A program made the translations under genes and the position numbers. The notes beneath the pieces are model-generated. The model was not told the DNA's origin and ran no database searches. It saw only the letters and a program-made list of their open reading frames with translations. 64,000 bases of DNA from Methylobacter sp. S3L5C (GTDB lineage: Bacteria; Pseudomonadota; Gammaproteobacteria; Methylococcales; Methylomonadaceae). Numbering within the stretch: position 1 is the stretch's first letter; the number at the start of each line of letters is the position of its first letter. The DNA lies in the NCBI RefSeq assembly GCF_022788635.1, contig NZ_CP076024.1:3472001-3536000 (forward strand), read 5' to 3'. Shown here in pieces: positions 57,590 to 64,000 of this stretch.

Positions 57590-57859
57590 TTATGCTCCTA
57601 ACGTTTGAGTGATGTATTTCCCGTCCTCAAACTTAAGTATTTTTACTATTTCTGTTATGCAACGACCTTCTTGGGTTCTGGCGATATGAATAACGCAGTG
57701 CACCGCTTCGCCAATCATCGGTTCAATCTGTTTGGGGGAGTCCGGGTGCATACTGATTAACAAGGCCAGTTGATCCAGTCCCGCTCGGGCATTATTAGCA
57801 TGAAGGGTTGCGACTCCACCTTCATGACCAGTGTTCCAGGCCATCAGCAGATCTAACGC
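57590..57859 (-). pseudogene. trbB: 3' fragment of trbB (conjugal transfer ATPase)
   Basis: About 89 codons remain: LDLLMAWNTGHEGGVATLHA, then NNARAGLDQLALLI and IGEAVHCVIHIARTQEGR. These are the C-terminal motifs of the TrbB/VirB11 secretion ATPase family. An in-frame stop precedes residue one and the IS4-type remnant lies beyond, so the N-terminal ATP-binding part is gone. It points to a former conjugative element at this site. Confidence 0.85.
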
Positions 57860-57903
57860 TTACTATTTTTAATCAAATCAAAACTTTCCAAAATATTGCT
57901 ATA

Positions 57904-58286
57904 TCGTGAGAAGAAAAAGGCAAAACCTATACGGTATTATTATTCTGCACTGACACTGACTGTGCGGCGCTGGACATCCTGCGCTATTACAAAGCAAAAT
58001 TTCAGATGGAGTTCGGGTTTCGCGATGCCAAGCGACTTCCGAAGCAACATTGAGCTTCCATTTCAATGCTTCACTGGCCGCGCTGAATTTACTGCGTCTG
58101 GAAGACCGGCAACAGGCTGTGGAAGGCTCAGATCGCCATGTTATTTCAATCGCCAGTTGGAAGACCCGTAAATTCAATGCGCATTTATTGGAAAGGTTTT
58201 CTTGCCACTTAGGGCTGGACTTTACTGCCATAAAATCCAGCCCGGGCTTTGCAGCCCTCTGTAACTATGAGGCTATCGCCGCGTAA
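57904..58286 (+). pseudogene. Remnant of an IS4-type transposase
   Basis: One frame reads KGKTYTVLLFCTDTDCAALD, then ILRYYKAKFQMEFGFRDAKR, holding the Y-R-E-K type signature. A frameshift near 58030-58050 leads to FHFNASLAALNLLRLEDRQQ and the rest of the C-terminus, ending at 58286. The N-terminal two-thirds are missing. It is different from the copy at 27666-28974. Confidence 0.8.
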
Positions 58287-58651
58287 ACTGTCCGAAGTAT
58301 TGTATAAATAGCCGCCAAGAAATATCAAACTGCTAGATAGCTTCCCGGATAAATAATTTCGAAATTTAAAGCCACCATCTTTTGAAGGCATTTAGGGTTA
58401 TTATCTGTATGCGCTTATAACGAGATGAATTGGCAGTTTACTTTCTGAAAGTCTGTACAACGATATTTTACTACTTGAAAAGCAGACGTGTTACTCGTTT
58501 AATCGGTCTTCAGGTTATAATGATTGACACAAATAAGCAGCGATATTCTAGCGCCACTTTTTTATTAGTCGTTCAGCGGTGGTTACCGCTATTACTTTTC
58601 AATAAAACCAAAAAACCTCAGTACTTTTTAAATGAGTTACCCAGATAAACT
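58287..58651. other. miaB upstream region with a candidate -10 box
   Basis: No gene recognised. TATAAT at 58516-58521 is a plausible -10 box for miaB; the -35 region is weak. The frame at 58430-58648 shows no protein-like features. Confidence 0.35.
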
Positions 58652-60007
58652 ATGACACAAAAACTTTATATTCAAACCAACGGTTGTCAGATGAATGAAT
58701 ATGATTCTGATAAAATGCGCGATGTACTGCAAGCATCACATGGCTTTGAATTGATTGACGATCCAAAACTGGCAGACGTTTTACTTCTTAATACCTGTTC
58801 AATACGCGAAAAAGCCCAGGAAAAAGTTTTTTCAGCGTTAGGTAAATGGCGCAAGATTAAAGACAAACGCCCCGATGTCATCATTGGAGTTGGTGGTTGT
58901 GTTGCCAGCCAGGAAGGTACTGCCATTCAAAAACGTGCACCATTTGTCGATATCGTTTTTGGTCCGCAAACGCTGCATCGTTTGCCACAATTATTGGATC
59001 AAGTCCGCAGCAAGCATAAACCGGTTATTGATGTCTCTTTTCCGGAAATAGAAAAGTTTGATGCCCTACCCGAGCCTCGGGCAGAAGGTCCAAAAGCGTT
59101 TGTTTCAGTAATGGAAGGCTGCAGTAAATATTGTTCTTTTTGCGTGGTGCCTTATACCCGAGGCGAAGAAATCAGTCGTCCGCTAAAAGATGTCATTGCT
59201 GAAATTACTACATTGGCCAGACAAGGTGTCCGGGAAATCAATTTATTGGGGCAAAATGTTAATGCTTATCGCGGTGAAATGGAGGATGGCGACATTGCCG
59301 ATTTTGCCCTGTTATTGCATTATGTAGCTGCCATTGACGGCATAGATCGCTTGCGTTTTACCACGTCACATCCGGTTGAATTTACGGATAGTTTAATTGA
59401 AGCTTTTGCCGAACTTCCACAACTGGTTGATCATCTGCATTTACCGGTACAAAGTGGCTGCGATAATATCTTAAAAATGATGAAACGTGGCCATACCAGC
59501 GCCGATTATCGGGAAATCATTCGTAAATTGCGTCAAGTACGCCCCAATATCAGCCTGTCTTCGGATTTTATTATTGGTTTTCCCGGTGAAACGGATGCCG
59601 AATTTGAAGAAACCCTGGCCTTTGTTGAAGAGATCGGGTTCGACTTATCTTTTAGCTTTGTTTATAGTCAACGACCCGGAACACCGGCAGCAGATTTACC
59701 GGATGATGTGTCTGCAGAAGTAAAAAAACTGCGTCTTGAGCGCTTTCAAAACCGGATTAACGAGATGGCTATCGCTATTTCCAATAGCATGATAGGTACC
59801 GTGCAAACGGTTTTAGTCGAAGGACAAGCTAAAAAGAATCCCCTGCAAATGCAAGGCCGAACCGAGAATAACCGGGTGGTAAATTTTATTGGTCATCCTC
59901 GGCTGGCAGGACAATTTGTTGATGTGTTCATTGCGGAAGCTCTGCCTAATTCTTTACGGGGACGGATGGTTGAAGCTTCTGTCGATAAAATAGTCACTCA
60001 TAGCTGA
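58652..60007 (+). CDS. miaB: tRNA-2-methylthio-N6-dimethylallyladenosine synthase
   Basis: 451 residues. The UPF0004 domain has its cluster ligands Cys12 (TNGC), Cys49 (NTCS) and Cys83 (GGCV). The radical-SAM motif CSKYCSFC (Cys157, Cys161, Cys164) follows, and a C-terminal TRAM domain ends the protein. It adds the 2-methylthio group to modified adenosine 37 of certain tRNAs. It heads a run with ybeZ, ybeY and ybeX in the normal gammaproteobacterial order. Confidence 0.97.
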   Translation: MTQKLYIQTNGCQMNEYDSDKMRDVLQASHGFELIDDPKLADVLLLNTCSIREKAQEKVFSALGKWRKIKDKRPDVIIGVGGCVASQEGTAIQKRAPFVDIVFGPQTLHRLPQLLDQVRSKHKPVIDVSFPEIEKFDALPEPRAEGPKAFVSVMEGCSKYCSFCVVPYTRGEEISRPLKDVIAEITTLARQGVREINLLGQNVNAYRGEMEDGDIADFALLLHYVAAIDGIDRLRFTTSHPVEFTDSLIEAFAELPQLVDHLHLPVQSGCDNILKMMKRGHTSADYREIIRKLRQVRPNISLSSDFIIGFPGETDAEFEETLAFVEEIGFDLSFSFVYSQRPGTPAADLPDDVSAEVKKLRLERFQNRINEMAIAISNSMIGTVQTVLVEGQAKKNPLQMQGRTENNRVVNFIGHPRLAGQFVDVFIAEALPNSLRGRMVEASVDKIVTHS

Positions 60008-60018
60008 TAGATCATTCA

Positions 60019-60996
60019 ATGACTTCTCAAGAACTTTGTTTGTTCCCTGCCGATAATGACAGGCTATCCAACTTTTGTGGCCAGTTAGATGCGCATTTAC
60101 GGCAAATAGAAAAACGACTCCATGTTGAAATAGCCAATCGCGGCAACCAGTTTAAAGTGACCGGATTGGATAGTTCGTCAGTCCAGGCCACCTGCGCGGT
60201 TATACAGAAATTATTTGCCAGCACTGAAAATGACAAGTTAACCGCCGAACTGATTCATTTGGCTATGCAGGATGCCTCTATTGACGACATGTTGGAAACC
60301 TTGGCAACGGTAGCGGAACAAGAGGTCGCTATCAAAACCAAATTTGGCTTGATTAAAGGTCGGGGTTCCAATCAACAAGCTTACTTAAGAAAAATTTTCG
60401 CTCATGATATTAATTTTGGCGTGGGTCCGGCCGGAACCGGCAAAACTTACCTAGCCGTTGCCTGCGCTATTGAAGCCTTGCAAACTGAAAAAGTCAGAAA
60501 AATAATTCTGGTGCGCCCTGCGGTAGAAGCCGGTGAAAAGCTGGGCTTTTTGCCGGGAGATATGGCCCAAAAAGTCGATCCTTATTTGCGGCCTTTGTAT
60601 GATGCCTTGCATGAAATGCTCGGCTTTGAACGCGTTGAAAAAATGCTTGATAAGGGTATCATAGAAGTTGCCCCACTGGCTTTTATGCGTGGCCGAACCT
60701 TGAATGACGCTTTTATTATTCTGGATGAGGCACAAAACACTACAACCGAACAGATTAAAATGTTTCTTACCCGCTTAGGTTTTGGTTCCACGGCCGTTAT
60801 CACTGGTGATGTTACCCAAATAGATCTGCCTTCAGAAAAAATGTCCGGCCTGCGGCATGTACTTGGCGTTATTAAAGATGTTGAGGGTATCAGCTTTACT
60901 TTTTTTGAGGCGCGGGATGTCGTAAGGCACCCTTTGGTACAGCGCATTGTTTCTGCTTATGAAGACTACGAGCAAAAAAATAACATCAAGCCATGA
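60019..60996 (+). CDS. ybeZ: PhoH-like ATPase YbeZ
   Basis: 325 residues with Walker A GPAGTGKT (136-143) and Walker B FIILDEAQNTT. An N-terminal nucleic-acid-binding domain (about 1-110) is typical of YbeZ/PhoH. It works with YbeY in RNA and ribosome quality control. Its 3' end overlaps ybeY by 4 nt, so the genes are coupled. Confidence 0.95.
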   Translation: MTSQELCLFPADNDRLSNFCGQLDAHLRQIEKRLHVEIANRGNQFKVTGLDSSSVQATCAVIQKLFASTENDKLTAELIHLAMQDASIDDMLETLATVAEQEVAIKTKFGLIKGRGSNQQAYLRKIFAHDINFGVGPAGTGKTYLAVACAIEALQTEKVRKIILVRPAVEAGEKLGFLPGDMAQKVDPYLRPLYDALHEMLGFERVEKMLDKGIIEVAPLAFMRGRTLNDAFIILDEAQNTTTEQIKMFLTRLGFGSTAVITGDVTQIDLPSEKMSGLRHVLGVIKDVEGISFTFFEARDVVRHPLVQRIVSAYEDYEQKNNIKP

Positions 60997-61454
60997 ATCT
61001 AATCGAAATCCAGACTATTTTTAACTCCGACGGCCAACCTGATCAGCAACAGATTCAACAATGGGTGGATGCGGCATTAAGCGATTATGATCAAGATACC
61101 GAAATTGTAGTGCGTATTGTTGATGAACAAGAAATTTCCAAACTTAATGAGCAATACCGCCATAAACACGGCCCCACCAATATCCTCAGCTTTCCCGTTG
61201 AAGTACCGGATGGTATTGAGCTGGATTTATTAGGCGATTTGGTCATCTGTGCTCCGGTCATGGAAAAAGAAGCACGGGAACAACATAAAGTTTTGGCTGA
61301 CCATTGGGCGCATATCATTGTGCATGGCGTCTTGCATTTATTGGGCTATGACCATCTTGATGAGGCTGAAGCCGAATTAATGGAAAGCAAAGAAATAACC
61401 ATTTTAAAGACATTATCTATACAAAATCCCTATCTACAGGACAATGACGAATGA
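60993..61454 (+). CDS. ybeY: Endoribonuclease / rRNA maturation factor YbeY
   Basis: 153 residues with the zinc site HGVLHLLGYDH (His111, His115, His121). It takes part in 16S rRNA 3' processing and ribosome quality control. It overlaps ybeZ before it and ybeX after it by 4 nt each. Confidence 0.96.
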   Translation: MNLIEIQTIFNSDGQPDQQQIQQWVDAALSDYDQDTEIVVRIVDEQEISKLNEQYRHKHGPTNILSFPVEVPDGIELDLLGDLVICAPVMEKEAREQHKVLADHWAHIIVHGVLHLLGYDHLDEAEAELMESKEITILKTLSIQNPYLQDNDE

Positions 61455-62311
61455 CCGATGAGCAACCTCCAAGTATAATCGCTCCCCGAAAACGGTGGGT
61501 GGAAAGAATCAGCCAACTATTTTCCGGTGAGCCTCAAGATTTGGATGATCTTCTTGAAATCATACGAGAAGCACAAGAAAACCGGCTATTGGATACCGAT
61601 GCCTTATCGATGATTGAAGGCGTATTACAGGTATCACAAATGCGGGTCAGGGATATCATGATCCCCCGCGTTCAAATGGTCGTGGTACCCAAAGATGCCG
61701 AACTGGAAACCATATTTCCACTGGTCATCGAGTTTTGTCATTCCCGTTATCCGGTTATTGATGGCGATCGCAGTAAAGTGGTTGGGGTTTTGTTAGCCAA
61801 AGACTTACTGGCGCGTGTCTTGCAAAACAACACCATGACGGTTCAGGATATCATGCGGCCCGCCTTGATTGTTCCCGAAAGCAAGCGCTTAAACGTATTG
61901 CTGAAGGAATTTCGAACCAATGGTAATCATATGGCTATTGTTGTCGATGAATACGGACAGGCTGCAGGCCTGGTCACCATCGAAGATGTGCTGGAAGAAA
62001 TTGTTGGTGAAATTGAAGACGAGCATGATGATCATGACGATGAAGGCTACGTTTTTCAGCGTAATCCCAATGAGTTCATGATAAAAGCACTCATGCCCAT
62101 TGAAGAATTTGATGATTATTTTTCCACCAATTTAGTCACGGATGAATACGATACCATAGGCGGCTTTCTGGTAAATCAATTCGAACATATGCCTAAAAAA
62201 GGCGAAAGCCTCGTTATAGAGAACATGCGCTTTGAAGTGATTAGAGCGGATAATCGGCGCATTCGTCTAATAAAACTTAAAACCCAACATAACCTGGTCG
62301 CAGAAAAATAA
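61451..62311 (+). CDS. ybeX: CorC/YbeX CBS-domain protein
   Basis: 286 residues: two CBS domains (about 70-190) with IMIPRVQMVVVP and VTIEDVLEEIVGEIEDE, then a CorC_HlyC domain (about 210-280). No membrane segment, as in YbeX. It has been linked to magnesium/cobalt efflux and to ribosome metabolism. An Asp/Glu/His-rich linker (EDEHDDHDDEG) may bind metal. Confidence 0.93.
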   Translation: MTDEQPPSIIAPRKRWVERISQLFSGEPQDLDDLLEIIREAQENRLLDTDALSMIEGVLQVSQMRVRDIMIPRVQMVVVPKDAELETIFPLVIEFCHSRYPVIDGDRSKVVGVLLAKDLLARVLQNNTMTVQDIMRPALIVPESKRLNVLLKEFRTNGNHMAIVVDEYGQAAGLVTIEDVLEEIVGEIEDEHDDHDDEGYVFQRNPNEFMIKALMPIEEFDDYFSTNLVTDEYDTIGGFLVNQFEHMPKKGESLVIENMRFEVIRADNRRIRLIKLKTQHNLVAEK

Positions 62312-63372
62312 TGATGAATAATCAGACAGTATTAATAACCGGAGGCGCAGGTTATATCGGAAGCCATGCTTGTGTAGAATTATTGCAAGCGGGTTTTAAG
62401 GTTGTCGTCGTTGATAACTTGTCCAATAGTAAACTTGAAGCATTAACCCGGGTACAAAAAATTACCGGTAAAGCACTGTCTTTTTATCAAGCCGACATTC
62501 GTGACAAACCCGCATTAACTGAAATTTTTGCTAAAGAATCACCGTCAACAGTGATTCATTTTGCCGGATTAAAAGCGGTTGGTGAGTCCTGCGCACAACC
62601 GCAATTGTATTATGACAATAATATCCATGGAACGCTGGTACTTACTGAAGTAATGAACCATGCGAACGTAAAGCAATTGGTATTCAGTTCGTCTGCGACT
62701 GTTTATAGTGAATCATCCTCAACACCTCAATATACTGAAGACTTTGCTTTGGGTGCGATCAATCCTTATGGCCGCTCCAAAGCCATGATAGAAGATATTT
62801 TACGGGACTTATCAGCGGCTGATAAAATCAATCAAGCTGCATCACCCTGGAAAATTGCTTTGCTACGCTATTTTAATCCGATAGGTGCACATCAAAGCGG
62901 CTTGATTGGCGAAGACCCGAATGGAATCCCCAACAATCTGATGCCTTATGTTGCGCAGGTTGCCATTGGCAAATTAACACAATTATCCGTATTTGGTGAT
63001 GATTACCCGACTCGTGATGGCACCGGTATCAGGGATTATATTCATGTGGTTGACTTGGTAAAAGGTCATATCAATGCAATAGCAGCATTGAACAGCGAAA
63101 AATTTGCAACGGGTGCTTGTAACGCTTATAACCTGGGCGCTGGCAGAGGCTATAGTGTTCTAGAAATAATCAATGCTTTTGAAAAAATAACCGGAAAAAC
63201 CATTAATTATAAAATTTCTCCGCGCAGAGCCGGCGATCTGGCAGAGTGTTTTGCCAATCCTGATCTGGCCTTAAAAGAGCTTAACTGGAAAGTAGAAAAA
63301 ACTCTGGATGATATGGTAGCTGACACCTGGAAATGGCAAACCCAAAACCCGCAAGGCTATAACCAAATTTAA
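62311..63372 (+). CDS. galE: UDP-glucose 4-epimerase
   Basis: 353 residues. NAD-binding GGAGYIGSH at the N-terminus; the catalytic Ser/Tyr/Lys set appears as SSSATVY and YGRSK. It interconverts UDP-glucose and UDP-galactose for polysaccharide synthesis. Its ATG overlaps the ybeX stop by one base (TAATG); a second ATG lies three bases on. In many relatives lnt follows ybeX instead. Confidence 0.95.
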   Translation: MMNNQTVLITGGAGYIGSHACVELLQAGFKVVVVDNLSNSKLEALTRVQKITGKALSFYQADIRDKPALTEIFAKESPSTVIHFAGLKAVGESCAQPQLYYDNNIHGTLVLTEVMNHANVKQLVFSSSATVYSESSSTPQYTEDFALGAINPYGRSKAMIEDILRDLSAADKINQAASPWKIALLRYFNPIGAHQSGLIGEDPNGIPNNLMPYVAQVAIGKLTQLSVFGDDYPTRDGTGIRDYIHVVDLVKGHINAIAALNSEKFATGACNAYNLGAGRGYSVLEIINAFEKITGKTINYKISPRRAGDLAECFANPDLALKELNWKVEKTLDDMVADTWKWQTQNPQGYNQI

Positions 63373-63715
63373 ACGGCTAAAGCCTGACTATTTTCTAAAG
63401 AAACCATAACTCTAATAAATATCTCCACAGGATATGCTGAACGCATTAAAATGTAGTGTATCGCTCAATCACCAATAATGAGCTTTATTACTACTTGGCA
63501 TGTCCTGTATGAGTAGTCGGCCAAAATATATGTTATCCCTAGCAAATATTTAAAACCGGTAACCCCCGGTGATTACCAGAAAGCTTCAGGATCAAACTTT
63601 TCATACCCAATCATTGCTGGCACTACCTTCAACATCAAACTCATCCAAGCCAATCCAGAAATAATACTTCCCTTAGCCTTAAAAAAACTTATTAATTTTA
63701 TCAAAAGGAAACTGT
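63373..63715. other. Intergenic region before dnaQ
   Basis: No gene recognised. A small GC-rich dyad, ACCGG ... CCGGT near 63554-63569, lacks a T-run. The dnaQ promoter should lie here; its AAGGAA ribosome site is at 63705-63710. Confidence 0.35.
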
Positions 63716-64000
63716 ATGGATAAGCGTACATTTACAAATCGCATAGTCGTTCTTGATACTGAAACTACGGGGTTAAATCCGCAGGAAGGACATCGGATTA
63801 TTGAAATTGGTTGTGTGGAAATGGTTAAGCGTCGCCTAACGGGAAAACGCTTTCACGTTTATATAAATCCTGATCGAATTATTGATGATGGTGCCATTGC
63901 AGTTCACGGCATCACCAATCAATTTTTGGATGATAAACCACATTTTGACCAAATTGTTGACGATTTTATCGGCTTTATTAAGGATGCAGAGTTGGTTATA
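63716..64000 (+). CDS. dnaQ: DNA polymerase III epsilon subunit, 5' part
   Basis: The gene runs off the right edge; 95 codons are visible. ExoI motif VLDTETTGL (catalytic Asp and Glu) and IIEIGCVEM are clear, and ExoII is entered at VHGITNQFL. It is the 3'-5' proofreading exonuclease. Confidence 0.93.
   Translation, partial: MDKRTFTNRIVVLDTETTGLNPQEGHRIIEIGCVEMVKRRLTGKRFHVYINPDRIIDDGAIAVHGITNQFLDDKPHFDQIVDDFIGFIKDAELVI

Noticed and set aside
58430-58648. 72-codon frame before miaB
   Set aside because: It includes the likely promoter and lacks a ribosome site or protein-like composition.
1-64000. CRISPR array, rRNA, riboswitch
   Set aside because: No regularly spaced repeats, rRNA signature or known riboswitch core was seen on either strand by reading; a covariance-model search was not possible here.

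Overview
The window looks like a chromosome segment of a moderately AT-rich gammaproteobacterium. The strongest evidence is the right end: miaB, a phoH-like gene (ybeZ), ybeY, ybeX (corC), galE and the start of dnaQ. The first four form the linked order typical of Gammaproteobacteria. Two SulP transporters, several RND pumps and many insertion sequences would suit a Methylococcales-like environmental bacterium, but nothing here proves that; it is inference.

Layout. 1-2230: the end of a membrane-bound diguanylate cyclase and a polytopic membrane protein. 2504-4137: a scrap yard in which an IS21-type transposase is fused in frame to the tail of an IS256 transposase, next to the last 38 codons of a TonB-dependent receptor. 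4539-13570: an HMA/copper-type membrane protein with a periplasmic rhodanese, a methyltransferase beside a decayed arsC/acr3 remnant, a GNAT, MarR, a SulP-UspA pair and a secreted GH5 glycosidase. 13683-18713: a small membrane protein, a P-type ATPase pseudogene with several lesions, a DUF502 protein and an acyltransferase.

18864-40865 is an efflux region. A czcCBA-type heavy-metal RND operon (minus strand) diverges from a NtrB/NtrC-type kinase-regulator pair. A second, Bacteroidetes-looking HAE1 RND operon (plus strand) diverges from a paralogous kinase-regulator pair. Each pump has a candidate sigma-54 promoter (24485-24500, imperfect; 34827-34842, good), so both pumps are probably under two-component sigma-54 control. 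Between them lie an IS4-type remnant, a second SulP transporter and an IS630 fragment.

40985-49820: a HAD gene cut by an IS3-type element whose target duplication can still be read. It is followed by a MarR regulator divergent from a DUF2490 / ClC / Kef-type / NhaP-type ion transport cluster. The DUF2490 gene has a near-perfect sigma-54 promoter with a palindromic operator on the expected start site. The ClC protein has alanine at the gating-glutamate position.

50564-58290: an OmpH/Skp chaperone, a small WGR protein, a truncated resolvase, and a type I modification gene (hsdM) whose hsdS partner is destroyed by a nonsense codon and an IS256 insertion. That IS256 is itself split by an IS630 with an exact TA duplication and a probable -1 frameshift site. 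Remnants of conjugation genes trbB/trbC and an IS4-type transposase follow. 58652-64000 returns to ordinary housekeeping DNA. No rRNA, tRNA or CRISPR array was seen.
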